Positions 11,730-23,147 of a DNA stretch of 64,000 nt are shown here, piece by piece. The notes under the pieces are model-generated. The model did not search any database, was not told where the DNA came from, and saw nothing but the letters and a program-made list of their open reading frames with translations. Source of the DNA: Holothuria scabra (taxonomy: Eukaryota; Echinodermata; Holothuroidea; Aspidochirotida; Holothuriidae); assembly GCA_037179385.1 (NCBI GenBank), contig CM074181.1:50302394-50366393 (forward strand), read 5' to 3'. Every line of letters begins with the position of its first letter. Within the stretch, counting starts at the first letter, position 1. Made by a program: the position numbers and the translations under genes.

Positions 11730-12490
11730 AGCGTTTCAGTTTGGGAGTAGAAGATTGTCTTTTTTGTCCGAAAATTGTAATTCTGCCAGAAAGACCATCA
11801 AAGTGCAGAGTACAAAAAATTTTTAATAATTGAGAACCCCAAGACAGCAGGAAACGGCATTTCCTGGGCTCGTAACTAAAAACAAAGCAGTCATCATTTT
11901 GAACTTTCTTTCACAATGAAATTTTCACTTCATACTATTGCCCCAAAACGAAGAATACTTTGCAAGCATGCATTGTTCTGTTGTGTAATCTGTTCGATTA
12001 AAACGCTATCTTAGCAGAGCGCCTGCATTATTGACGCGGAGCGTACAGATAAATTGTTCAAAAATTTTAACCCCTGAGATCGACAGCCGAAAATGGCATT
12101 TCCCATAATTGTAACTAGAAATGAAGCATTCGTTATTTTGAGCTTTCCTTTTGAAATGAAAGTTTCACTTCAGAAGAAAAAAACCCAACTTGTTATGTGA
12201 TCAGAAAATTACCAGATAAAATGAACTGCTACAATTAGATGTAATTTTCTTGTCTCTTTTAGGGGGAAAACTATTCAACGGAACTGAAATCATATTAAGT
12301 GCTTTTGAATCTAGTAAGGATCTTCGTTGTATTTGATTGTAAGGCCGGCCAAAAAGACGAGATTTTCAGATTATAAATGATTTTACTTCCAACGTATTTG
12401 AAAATATGTCACGTTACAAGGTGGCTTCAAATAAATTATCAGTCAGACTTATTGGGAGACATTCTCACACTGCTGTTTATTACTATGTGT
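11730..12490 (+). repeat. Dispersed repeat R1, copy a
   Basis: It shares ordered blocks with 28280-29490 and 45285-46345: GTAATTCTG.C.GAAAGAC, GGCATTT.C, a TTTTACTTCCAACG block, and CACGTTACA.GG followed by AGACTTAT.G..AGACATT. No coding or terminal repeats are recognised. It may be part of a longer decayed transposon. Confidence 0.5.
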
Positions 12491-12829
12491 AGCTCTCGAC
12501 GGGGGAGGAGAAACGACAAGGTACAAGGAATGAGGCATAACGGAGATAAGAAGAAGTGACTGAAAATCGTAGTCCGATATGTATGTAAATAACATTTCAA
12601 AACAAAAAATATGTTCGAGATCACCAATCCATTATATATTTTGATTATTTTTTGTATTATTTTAGGCCTCCCCCAACGAAACCGCCGACCTTCCCCGACT
12701 GGTGGGGTCGTGTTTCCCGACGGGGGCACGGTCACCGCCCCCTCCCTGCTGGCGCCACCCCTGTCCCTGCCCCTTCCTCTTCACTTTGCATTGCGGAAAT
12801 ATTCAACTATTAAGTTTTAGTATACTCAC
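12491..12829. other. SSUH2-like intron sequence
   Basis: This contains a short C-rich, inverted-repeat-like stretch around 12680-12770, otherwise nothing recognisable. Confidence 0.4.
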
Positions 12830-12936
12830 GGTTTTTGGCCATGTCCGTCACAAAAGGAACAGTCTCTATCATTCACGTTACCGACGTGGTGTGTGCTTCG
12901 ATTATTGTTGCCTCTGTTACACATATGGCACTTGTC
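12830..12936 (-). CDS. ssuh2: SSUH2-like exon, zinc repeats 3 and 4
   Basis: A 107-nt exon, phase 0 in and phase 2 out, with a TTACAG acceptor and a GTGAGT donor. It encodes DKCHMCNRGNNN and, after a spacer, DCSFCDGHGQK. These are the third and fourth CxxC repeats; the fourth keeps the CxxCxGxG pattern and the third has lost the second glycine position. The repeats are expected to bind two zinc ions in pairs, as in the DnaJ cysteine-rich domain. Confidence 0.85.
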
Positions 12937-13750
12937 CTGTAACGGAATAGAGATTATGTCATTCCCTGAAATGTCTACATGTTAGCGAACTTAAGCTGCA
13001 CAAGACTGCGGTACAGTCTGCTCTAAATCAAATGGGAAAGTACTTTGTGGTTGCACCCCAACACTGATTATCTGCAGATATACCATTGCAAAGGCTGCGA
13101 TACCCTCTTGGGATGCAGAGATACCTATCTAGTGACATACAACTGAGGAAAAATAAGAAAGATATAGACATAAGTTTTGGTGAGAAAGAACCGTTCCAAG
13201 CCAATGCCCCTTCCTGTATATCGCATGTCATAACAATGGTATTCTGAACGAGATATAAAGTAGATCGTTGCTGAATGCATATACAGTTTTATGGTTCCCG
13301 GACAACTTCTTTATTTCCATCGAAAGGAGGGTTTAGAGATCAACAGTCAAGAAAACAGACTTTTAAGTATGCACATATTATGTCAACGTCATTTTTATGT
13401 ACACTTGAAGTCCACATACATTAGGCCTAAATCTATTTCACGAGTAATGTGTACGGTGTTAATTGTGTCGGGGCAACCTCATTTTAAGAATGATAGAAAT
13501 TTCTAAACCATGAAACTGAAGATAAAAGGTGTTATCGTAACTTAGTCATGGAACGTGTCATTAGCGGCAATTTGCTGGTATCGGCATGTTTGACAAAAAG
13601 TTCCTTTTTAGGTCCAAGCCCATGAATAGTGTGACCACAAATGCACAGAAATAAAACCCCTAAGAACTCCCCCATCACCTCGACTTCCCCCAACCGGGCT
13701 TCACAATCTGAAAATTCCAGCCCTGTATAGATGCCTCCAACAGTACTTAC
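12937..13750. other. SSUH2-like intron sequence
   Basis: An intron of 814 bases between zinc-repeat exons; nothing else is recognised. Confidence 0.6.
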
Positions 13751-13813
13751 CCCTCCCTTACCGTTGCACCTGTCACACTTAAGAAATCCTTTACCATAAC
13801 ATTCATGGCAAAT
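13751..13813 (-). CDS. ssuh2: SSUH2-like exon, zinc repeats 1 and 2
   Basis: A 63-nt exon, phase 0 to phase 0, with acceptor CTCCACAG and donor GGG|GTAAGT. It encodes ICHECYGKGFLKCDRCNGKG plus one Gly, two perfect CxxCxGxG repeats separated by four residues. This is the diagnostic core of SSUH2 proteins. It joins in phase to VEIPNTVSIK upstream and to DKCHMC downstream. Confidence 0.9.
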
Positions 13814-14259
13814 CTGTGGAGCCAGAAGGATATATGTTGATCATGTAAATGTTAAACAATAATACATAACATAGTGATAAGGTTTCTTAGTTTGAAAGAC
13901 ACTTTAGATTGGTGGAGATAACGCACCCTTAACGGTAAAAAACTAGTACATGAAATTTTACATTCAAAGAGACCTTTACGTACAGGATTTATTCCTCTAT
14001 CTCCTGGATTTTTCCCGATTAAAGAAATTATATAGAATGCCTACAACAATTAGCTTTATAAAGATATTGCCGAAACCGTGGATTCAGGCTGTGCTCAGGT
14101 GTAATCAGCTAAAGAACACGTTTAACGGCAATTTGTACGACTTTGTGCCGTAAGCTTCCATGGCATACCTTAAACTAAACACAGGAATACGTGATTTGAT
14201 TTGCTATAACTTCAGAAAGAGTAACCTTAAATTACGAATTAGATACCGATACACTTAAC

Positions 14260-14446
14260 CAGGCGCATAGCCAGGATTGTGTCATGGGGGTAGGGGGGTT
14301 GAGCACGAAACGAGGGAAAAGTCTAAGGATAGAGAGAAAAAACCGCTATTTCATGTTTTTTTGCATGCAAGTTCGGTCATTGGGGTCTGACCTCCCTAAC
14401 CTAACCCCCAACCCCCATCTCCCCCCAACCCGTGGCTACGCCACTA
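14260..14446. mobile_element. hAT-like MITE, 187 bp
   Basis: The left end CAGGCGCATAGCCAGG and right end GTGGCTACGCCACTA are inverted relatives of the CAGTGGCGTAGCCA terminus. The 8-bp flanks cacttaac (14252-14259) and aacttaac (14447-14454) match at 7 of 8 positions. The interior is G-rich at the left and C-rich at the right, with no coding. Confidence 0.75.
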
Positions 14447-16641
14447 AACTTAACAAGAGATTTGTAGAGATTATTGATATGGTTCGACCAAAAAGGTTGG
14501 ATGCTCCGACTATTAGCATAATATAAAACCATCAAACGTAAAATCATCATAACAGAAATGACTGGTATCTTTGGCATGAAATATAATGTAATTAGTTTTC
14601 CCTAGGTACAGAGTAAGTTAATCTTATTTGAAGAAACAGTTACGGGGTGGTGATCCTGGGGGAGAGGGGTACAATTGCCCCACCAATGCCCCCCTCCCCG
14701 CCTTCAGTAATTCAGGCATATTTTAAAAGCAGGTAGAATAAACCAAACATAACATTTGGGTACAAAGATAACCATAGGGTTTCGAGAAGACGTCGATTTT
14801 AGCCTATTTTAAAGTAATAATACTGCATTAACAATGCGCCATCTATCGATGTTTTGTGTATATGTCTGTCAATGTAAGTGTGTAGGCTATGTGTGTTTGC
14901 TTGTGCCTGTATAGGTGTGTGTTCCTGTTTGGGTGGGTGGATTGCTTATAGAGGAGTCTAGTCACGGACACCATCTGAGGTTCTGGTGGGAATGGAAAAA
15001 TTGCCCCCCCCCCCTCCCCCCGGCAAACCAGATGTACACCTCTGTTCTATATCAAGATTTAATTCTATTTTTTCTTCCGGTCATTTCACGTAACATGAAT
15101 ATATTGCATATTAAGCTTATGTTTATCAATGATGAAGTGCAAATCAGAAGTTGCCCTGTACTATGGTCAATTTTTGACTAATTTTGATGGGAATTAAGGC
15201 TATTTTCTGGGTTTTCAATTTTTTTTTACATCGAATACCCAGTTTTATTAAGTTTTCATGTTAAACGACTTCAAGACAGGAAAAATTCTACAATTCATAT
15301 CCCAGTAAGCACTGTTTTACAAAACTAACAATCATTGATGTGTGCCAAAATATATGAGCTTGAAAAATATAATCTTGAGGACATTTTGTAAAATTTAAGC
15401 CGCCACCCACCCCCATATTGGACTGCAAAAGTGAAGGACAGAAACTTTAAAAATCGAAAAATAAATGGTGTGCTTACAAATCATTCCATGCGCGGAGAAA
15501 GGGGTCACTTATGAAGCTGTTCTCAAGCGATGGTGGATAAAATATTTCATACTGAAGAGGCAAACGCATACTTCCGAAAATGTTTCTTATAAAATACAAA
15601 ACTTAGCTAAATTTCGGCATTTGCATCGTACTTTTTCCAAGTATTTTTCATGATATTTCAGCGCTTTGCATATCCAATGTGAACCAATCAGTCCTTTTTC
15701 CAAAATTTCATAAGTCAGTGAGAATTATGTTGTCACGTGATTCGAAAGAGACAATCGTTGAACACGAAAGACTAATATCACAAATCCTAATTGGGATTAT
15801 TGCATTTTTCCCTTCAAATTTGCACGTTCAAAAAGACTACTACATGCCCGGAATAGTGAAACCCCTGCGGAGACTACGATTTGACCTCAAAACAAAACTT
15901 CTACGTTATTTTCCTGTAGGTTCGAAACCAAAACTCATTTCCCCAATAAGATTACTTTATATTATATTCTTATCTTTTATTGTTTCTGTTTCGCAAGAAA
16001 GATATTGAGAAATGTTTCAGGTTATGAATACGTGTAATGTTTGTTAGAATTGCAGGAAACTTCTCACAACTCTTTCGATATCTTTTGCCGACAAAATACA
16101 CATTTCTTTTATATCAGCTTCATTTAAAGTGGCACATTGAATTGGTTCGTGAAATTCAACATCTTCTCCAAACCTTTTTTCTTCACCAGCTGATAATGAC
16201 AGATGATCATGGCCAAACGGGACAGGAGGTGGCCTAGCGTTGCAGTCCCCCCCCCCCCTCATTGGCCAAGACGGTGCTAAATCGGGCAGACTACGGGGCC
16301 TCAGTCTGACAGAGATTATGCCTTGCTTGGGGAACTGGAGAGGGGCAAAAAGTCACTGCCCTCACCTTGAGAGAAAAGAGTCGCGTGCAGCCATACCAAT
16401 GATCAATTTCTTACAATTCCCACATCCTACAGTAAAATTTTTCATGAATCAGTAATGGACGACTTCGTTAAGTTTTTAAAATTCTTAACCACACACCGTT
16501 TTTCTCTCAAGTTATACACAAAATCGTTCAAAGCCAAGACACAAAACAAATTGAAAATGATTACCTTTGAATCAGAAACTTGACTTGTTATGCTAATAAT
16601 ATTGTCATGTATTTGTACCCTTCATCACCGCTGCGTACTGC
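14447..16641. other. SSUH2-like intron sequence
   Basis: There is a C-rich tract near 15005-15022 and another at about 16247-16259. A minus frame at 16120-16232 begins with consecutive prolines but lacks a usable donor and is superseded by the true exon at 17772. Nothing else is supported. Confidence 0.45.
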
Positions 16642-16866
16642 GTGTTTGATCTAACGGTAGGACACCCGCCTCTCACGCGGAAGGCCCAGGTTCTATTCCC
16701 AGGTCGAGTCATACCAAAGATTTTAATATTGGAACCTACTGCCGTTGTGGGTGATGTTCCGCATAAACAATGGAGTAGGGAAAACAAGCCAGTGAGCCGC
16801 AACTGGAAAAAGGCCGTGTCCGGTTCGACTTGAGCCGATAAGTTGGAAACTGGGCCGTAAAACTCC
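16642..16866 (+). repeat. tRNA-derived SINE (SINE-A), full
   Basis: A tRNA-like head at about 16645-16712 has an A-box-like GATCTAACGGTAGG and a B-box GGTTCTATTCC at 16689-16699. The pattern most resembles tRNA-Glu. The body (GGAACCTACTGCC..., TGATGTTCCGCATAAACAATG, CAACTGGAAAAAGG) is shared with copies near 25650, 46555 and 50329. Confidence 0.75.
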
Positions 16867-17510
16867 ATTTAATCAAATTCATCACCGTCGTTACGTTATC
16901 AATATTAACTCGATATACCTTTTTTCAGGTGAGTACCTTTAACAGACCTAATCCATTGACGACACCAAGACGTCATTTAAAGGAATAACAATGAAACACG
17001 TGAACGATAGTGGCGCCACTACCAGGGGAAGGGGAATTTGTCCTGCAACCCCCCCCCTCCCCACCAGTTAGGTCAGTTACGAGTTAGGTTCTCCTGACAC
17101 TTAATGTTTCCCCCAGAGACATGCTAAAACCTCACAGCCCTCCGGGGTTTGCTCCTGGAACCCCACGCACAGGAGCGGGAGCTTAGGGTTCGGTTTCCCT
17201 CTGCGCCCTAAAATTTCCCTTTGCCCTTAGTTTGTCTCCCAATTGTAAAGGTCTGACCCTGCCACGGGTGATCGCACCTCTGAACTCTGTATGGAACATA
17301 TATAGAGCAGTGGGCAGCCCACAGTAGAATCGCCAGCGTGTGTAGAATAATTACGCGTATCCGATTAAATTACCAATTAGAAATGTGCGTATTTGTTTGT
17401 GTTAGTTTATTTTGCGTGCAGTGGAGGGCGTGTTTGTGTATTTTGACATTATATGCATAATGCATAAAGCTAGCCCAACACACATGACTCAACTCAACTT
17501 GATCGTCGCT
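16867..17510. other. SSUH2-like intron sequence
   Basis: There is a C-rich stretch near 17048-17065 and no exon or complete element. Confidence 0.45.
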
Positions 17511-17641
17511 ACGACTGTGATAGGCAATGGTAAGACCAGTTTAAAGTCGCACCGACTCCAGTCGGGAAGAACCAACATGTGGGTTCTTCCCGTTTGGAGT
17601 CGGCGCAACTTAAGACTTACAATTGAAAATCGCAGTCGTAA
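17511..17641. repeat. Foldback hairpin with about 60-nt arms
   Basis: The two arms pair around a 7-nt loop (AACATGT at 17574-17580). The inner stem is CGACTCCAGTCGGGAAGAACC against its near-complement, and pairing continues outward to the CGACTGTG and CGCAGTCG ends with a few mismatches. It is probably a small foldback MITE. It sits 130 nt into the intron after exon 17772-17878. Confidence 0.75.
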
Positions 17642-17771
17642 ACTCACGCACATTACACGACTGTTGGGGATCCGACGATGGAGTGGAGTTGTTGTGTGCA
17701 AAGCCGTGTAAGTGTGCGGCTGGTTTAAGGTGTTTAGATTTCATTTATCTCAAAGGAACGGTTATACTGAC

Positions 17772-17878
17772 TTTTATGGAGACTGTGTTTGGAATCTCTA
17801 CTCCTTGTACACTGTTCTGAAAAAGAGGGGTTGCACCAACCCTGATCTCCCAGGGATTAGGCGATGTCCTGTTCGCAA
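17772..17878 (-). CDS. ssuh2: SSUH2-like exon (NPWEIRVGATPLFQ)
   Basis: A 107-nt exon, phase 1 in and phase 0 out, with acceptor TTCCTTTAG and donor AAA|GTCAGT. It encodes ANRTSPNPWEIRVGATPLFQ followed by NSVQGVEIPNTVSIK. This matches the SSUH2 P-x-PW-[DE]-I-x-V...P..F block and the following V-x-[IV]-P-[HN]-T-x-x-[VI]-K strand that runs into the first zinc repeat. Confidence 0.85.
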
Positions 17879-18385
17879 CTAAAGGAACAGGATGACCTTA
17901 GAGAGAAAGAGAAAAAATGATAATTGTTTAGCTATGAAAGGGGTTCAAACCCATGGAATAAATGCAGTTTAAAAGGAGTCAGTCAACCCTGGAGGGAGGG
18001 GAAGAACCGGGACCTTCTCAGCCTGTAATATAGTGAAAGCAAAGTTATTTGGAGAGGAAAACTTTTCAGTGAGATATTGTGGATTCCAGATTGGGGGGTT
18101 TTACAATTTCTAAGTCTTCATTTTGCACCATTGATCGTAAAAAACACGCTCATGGTTGAAATTTGGGTTATCACCGTAATTTTCTCCCCTGGTGGCTTCG
18201 ACACTTCGAGACATAGATGGAAGAAGCAAACGAATTCTCTTAACGATATTTAAACCTACACGTCCTCATTGCAGCTTTTTGGCGATGTCATAGAGATGTA
18301 CCAAAATCTCTTAAATACTTAGTATGGTGGCAACTAGGTAAGTTTTTAAGCCATTTTCAAACACTCTTAAATCAAAAAAGTAAAT
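17879..18385. other. SSUH2-like intron sequence
   Basis: Nothing recognisable. Confidence 0.5.
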
Positions 18386-18660
18386 TTAGTCACTCATCTC
18401 TAACATAGTTGAAAGTATGAATTCACTTCATTAGAGTGCTAACCACTCCAAGTATAAAATGAAACCCACTCCAAAAGGAGTGAAAATAAACTCTTGAAGG
18501 AGTGCCTCTAATGATCACTAAGTTGAAATAGAGTGATCACTGCGTAAAAGAGTGACTTTTCACTTTTTGTTTTTCGAATGAATTAGACTATTTTGGAGTG
18601 TATTTACATCTTAAAGGAGTGAATTCCCTTTTTTCACTCTTTCGGAGAGTCATTTAGTTT
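18386..18660. repeat. ACTCC/GGAGT motif cluster
   Basis: About a dozen short CACTCC or GGAGTG motifs recur in both orientations, for example CCCACTCCAAAAGGAGTGAA near 18469. The arrangement is irregular, not a clean tandem array; it could be a decayed foldback element. Confidence 0.5.
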
Positions 18661-18724
18661 ACTGCTTCGATTGTAGGATAAATATCTTAAGAATGGATCT
18701 AATAAATGGTCTGAAAAACTCACC

Positions 18725-18979
18725 TATAGACGAATCCGATCGGCGCTTATTTTAAGTGACTGTAGGCAACCATTAGTGAGGTCCCTCAGCCTTAAATCAT
18801 CTTTATTTATTGTCCACATGAATTTCAAAGCCCCATATTCAGTAAAATTGAAGAAATCAATACACATTTCAGATTACCGCCATCTATAATACAGGTAAGC
18901 AATTGAAAGATTGAAAGGTGATAGGCCCTAGTTATGGCCGACTGAAATCAGACCATCACTTGCTCTCCGGACTCGTCTA
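18725..18979 (+). mobile_element. MITE-1 copy 2
   Basis: 255 bp from TATAGACGAATCC to ACTCGTCTA, collinear with copy 1 at 5770 and in the same orientation. Confidence 0.8.
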
Positions 18980-19117
18980 CTTTGTTGGGTGGTTAGCAGT
19001 CTGATTTCTTGACAACAATTTGAGTGAAGAGAAAACGTTTATCTAATCTAACAATATGCTGTCATTGCTTTTAAAGTAGGATTGACGACAAACATTACGC
19101 CTACGATAAACGGGCTG

Positions 19118-19263
19118 ATGCGCACTGTTTAACAAAGTGTGTTTTGCTTGGCTGTGGCCATTGTATTGAATCGATTGTATTCTTTTTAGGGTTAAGGATA
19201 AGATTAGGGATTAGGGCTGCCGTTAATAGCCAGTAAGGAAATATCTTGTTAAACAGTGCGCAT
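19118..19263. mobile_element. Small MITE with 18-bp perfect inverted repeats
   Basis: ATGCGCACTGTTTAACAA at 19118-19135 recurs exactly inverted at 19246-19263. The 110-bp interior is non-coding. Confidence 0.75.
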
Positions 19264-19787
19264 TGCCCCCGATAAAGTGGCAACTAGAGTTTGATTTTAC
19301 GATTTTTTTTTCACAACTTTCATTCTGCACCATTACATTGATCTGTGATTACAGCCTGACGTAGTGATTGGTTACAGTGAAGTGGGGGCTGTCTAGTCCT
19401 GCATCTGTTTGGGAATTACTTTTTTTACATGACAAAAATTTAGAAATTCTTTAACAGGCGAAGGGCACTCTTTAACAAGAAATTTCCTAACGGGCTAACC
19501 ACATCGATAATCCTAACCCTAACAAAGAATACACTCTTTACAATAGAATGAAAATCAAGAAAGTATATACTTGTTAAAATGAGCACACCTACCCTAGTTA
19601 ACACAGAATTAATGATTCTTATAACTTGAAAGGCATTTTCAATGTTTCTGGTAAACAATCATTTCAGAAGGGAAAGCGAGGTACCAGTACGACAGAGAAG
19701 TGTAACACCTCCCTGCTGGAACAGAAGGTAAACATACTCTGTCAAACTCTACTTGCCACTTTAATTGACCGTCCCATATATACATAC
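19264..19787. other. SSUH2-like intron sequence
   Basis: Nothing recognisable. Confidence 0.5.
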
Positions 19788-19848
19788 CGTCGTAAGGCTC
19801 TGAAACTGTTCTTATGGTCCTGCTCTCCGTGAAAGTTTCCAGTTTGTA
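19788..19848 (-). CDS. ssuh2: SSUH2-like exon (YKLETFTESR)
   Basis: A 61-nt exon, phase 0 in and phase 1 out, with acceptor TTTTCAG and donor GTATGT. It encodes YKLETFTESRTIRTVSEPYD. The Y-x-LETFTE-x-R signature followed by a [EQ]P[YF] is characteristic of SSUH2 proteins. The final G joins TT of the next exon to give Val. Confidence 0.88.
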
Positions 19849-21353
19849 CTGAAAATCAAAGCGAAAGAAATGAATAAGCTCATCGCAACGGTTACCTAAC
19901 AGACTTTGTAATTTGATGGCATGTTTTGATCCGTCTGGATAGTTGCAATACTTACTTTTAGCGCCTCCCGGATCTCCCTACAATGCGTTCTCATCCAGAC
20001 ACAGTACTGCTTTATTGCTTCATGACATACACTTGTGTGGAAAAAAGACCCTAAATCGAAATAAGAATACTCTTAGTTAATGCTGCATAATATGAGCCTT
20101 TTTAATCCGCCTTTTTAATTCCATGTCAATCAGAGAGCTAAGTCAGTTGAAAATCTTGGTAGTCTTCTCGTCAAATTGTAGTTTAGGGCGACGAATGGTT
20201 GACTTCCAGCATGTGGATATTAAACATAAAATTACCACAACATCACATCATCGCATTACCACGTGGACGTCTGCAGACAACTGATACAGGAGGGACAATT
20301 TCAACGGAGGCTGAATCCAAGTAAGGCGCAACCGGCGAATTTAGTTATGAGAATGGGATAAGCGTATGTTCTACGTGCTTGAAATCAGGATCTTACCACT
20401 GGTTATGTCTAAAAGGGGACGATTTAAGTAGCCTTTGTCTTCCTTACTTTATAAAAAATTTAACGGACTGTATCGCCTGTGCTGAGGACAGGAACGTAGT
20501 AGAGGGAGCAAAGGAAGCGACTGTTACTGGCAAAATAATGCACCAGATTGCATCTTATGGCCTTCAATGGTCCACACATTTCTCCAAGTGAGAAACATCC
20601 CTTCCCTCATATCACTCACAAAAAAATGTGATCCCCCTGCAAACTCCTGGTTACGTCGCTGGCTGGGGAACACGAAGCGGGGAAATCCTTAGCCTGCGGA
20701 GCGAACAATGCTTTTTCGTTCAGCCTATCGCTACAAAAAGCGGCAGCCTAAGAGGACAGCAGCCATGCAGGCGCTACATACACAGGCTAGGAAACCCTTC
20801 GTACCGGCATTTTTTCGGTGTTACCAACGTTGTCGGCCACTAAAACTTCTCAGTCAATTGTGTATGGTCTTAAATTTTGAGTGACATGAAAATGACGAAA
20901 TTGTGTATTATATGTAAAAAGCATTAAAAACTATGAAAACAGCCTCATTTACCATCAAAACCCATTATGCAGGGCAAATTCTTATTTGCACTTAACCATT
21001 AATAAAAATGAGCTCAAAATGCAAATCTATGACATGAGAGGGGCGTGCCATTTATGGCTAATGTTATCCTCTGTTTTTACAATCTTCAGTGCAAGGACAG
21101 TTGTATACATTAGATTTTCCATGAGGATTTTATTTCGTAAGTTAAAATTGTGCCTATGAAAATCATCAGTATCAATATATTTACACTGGCTGACAACTTT
21201 CTGGCACTTCCCGGCCAAAGATTGCGAAGATTCTAACAAAAATCGAAAACATTGGATTCGGGGATCCGATCCGAATTCTTTCTAGTGTGACCGCGACTTA
21301 ACCCGGAAGAAAGAGGTATAGAGGGGCCGATTTCCTTTCTTTCCCCACGCACC
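19849..21353. other. SSUH2-like intron sequence
   Basis: A single hAT-like terminus (GGTTACGTCGCTGG) occurs near 20649 without a partner. Nothing else is recognised. Confidence 0.45.
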
Positions 21354-21685
21354 ATCCCAGCCAACATGCCCAGCTGGGCCCCAACTGGGTTTCAGCTGGA
21401 CTACTTGCTGGGCCCCAGCTGGGGCCCATCCGTGTTTGTCAGGTGTTCCCATGTGGGGCCCAACTGGGCTAGCCTTTCCCAGCTAAAGCCCAGCTGAAGC
21501 CCGGCTAGGCTTCACTTATTGAAGCGGGGAACAGCTGGGCTTCAGCTGGGCTTCAGCTGGGAAGGGCTAGCCCAGTTGGGCCCCACGTGGGAACACCTAA
21601 CAAACACGGATGGGCCCCAGCTGGGGCCCAGCAAGTAGCCCAGCTGAAACCCAGTTGGGGCCCAGCTGGGCATGTTGGCTGGGAT
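21354..21685. mobile_element. 332-bp near-perfect palindrome (foldback element)
   Basis: Starts ATCCCAGCCAACATG and ends with the exact inverse. The arms are about 150 bp and differ at six positions I can see, all transitions. An inner GCTTC/GAAGC stem closes a 7-nt loop (ACTTATT, 21514-21520). The arms are built from recurring CCAGCTGGG and GGGCCC modules and are GC-rich against an AT-rich background. A hAT-like terminus (CTAGCTACGCCACTT) follows directly, so it may be nested in a hAT-like MITE. Confidence 0.9.
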
Positions 21686-22277
21686 AACCCTAGCTACGCC
21701 ACTTGGGGTCAGCACCCTAATTTTCTAATTTTTCAAAGTGCGAACATCCCTGTATAAGGGACGTTTATTGCGACGCACAAAGAGTGCCAAGACTTTTACC
21801 CTTTTAAAACATATATCTGAAAATATGGAATAAAGTGTATTACAAAGAAACTTTTGAATTTTGGGTTCCCTGTAAGGAAATATGCTAATTTTGAGGATTA
21901 TTAAACAATCTGCATTTCCTACTAGAATATCTTAGATTGCACGGTGACTGATCGTTGTTGTTACATGTTATTTAAGGCTTGTAGATTGAGGCTTTCTCAC
22001 TGACAACTTTGTTGCCATTTTTAGACAAACAAGTTCAAAATCCAGAGTTTTAGTGGAGAAAATTTGGAATTTACTAAAAAAAACTCCACATATGGCAAAT
22101 GATCATGTTTTCCATTTCCACATCTTAGAAAAGTTCACCAACCATGATTTAGCGGGCAACAGTGCATTTTCGGCGATCGAAGGGTAATCTTGCCTCTTTA
22201 ACTAATAAGCAGCTTGCATTAGGGACAATTCGAAATTTTAAAAATAAAAAAGTTCAATTAAGTTGATTGGCGAAACA
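21686..22277. other. SSUH2-like intron sequence
   Basis: No exon. It begins with the orphan hAT-like end noted above. Confidence 0.45.
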
Positions 22278-22538
22278 TATAGACGAATCCGGACAGATTT
22301 TGATGGCCTGACTTTAGTCGGCCATTACTGGGGTCCATCACCTTTAATCTTTAAATTTCCTTTCTCACCTGTTCCATGGGTGGTTGTACACTAAAGTGTA
22401 TCTTGATTTCCTCAGCTTCACTGAATGTGAGGATTTGAAATTCACGTAGACAATAAATGAAGACGATTAAAGTCTGATGGACCCCACTAATGGCTGCCTA
22501 CAGTCACTAAAAACAAGCGCTTATCTGATTCGACTATA
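22278..22538 (-). mobile_element. MITE-1 copy 3
   Basis: 261 bp, opposite in orientation to copies 1 and 2. It starts TATAGACGAATCCGGACAG and ends GATTCGACTATA. Confidence 0.8.
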
Positions 22539-23147
22539 TGGCAAATTTCCAAACTATCAAATTTCAGAGTCAATGGCAAACTCCCTTTAGCTACGCCATC
22601 GATTTCCGGCGTCCCTCGGTTTTCAGTTCCTGTGCGTTCTGCGCCAACTGATGGTGGTGTTAAACATGTAGTCTTTCCTACAAGATTACATATTTCGTGC
22701 AGGAAGTCCTCTGCCTAAATTGACAATGAAGTTAAGCTAACATGATGTTACACTGAATCCACCTTTGCTCGAATTTGTATGAAAGTGCCCTGATATTCTG
22801 AAATTAGGGCAAATGATACTGTTTTTAAACTCTATAAGAAACGTGCTTAGTAATTAAATACCAACTTTGCCTCTACTTTGTAACACGTTTAAATGCTAAA
22901 CATCTTTAACTATTTTAAAACTAAATGATTACCAATTAAAAGTCTTTATAAACAAAACGTTCACGAATTAGAAACGTTTGTTTAGCATCAACGTGTTTAC
23001 GAGGTGGAGGTAAAAAACAAGTGTTAGAAAAACGTTGCAGATGCGGTCCCCCTCCCCCTCCAGCAGAGGGGATTCTATACGCTTCTTCATGAATTTATGA
23101 TAAATGTATACGCTTCTGCATGAATTTATGATAAAAGTATAACGTAC

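Noticed and set aside
16044..16262. Minus-strand open frame with consecutive prolines as an SSUH2 PPP exon
   Set aside because: No usable donor, wrong entry phase, and the real block was found elsewhere.
16564..16605. Minus-strand segment ending ITSQVSDSK before a GTAATC donor as the exon preceding the zinc repeats
   Set aside because: The exon at 17772-17878 carries the correct PW...PNTVSIK block with better splice sites and phases, leaving no place for this one.
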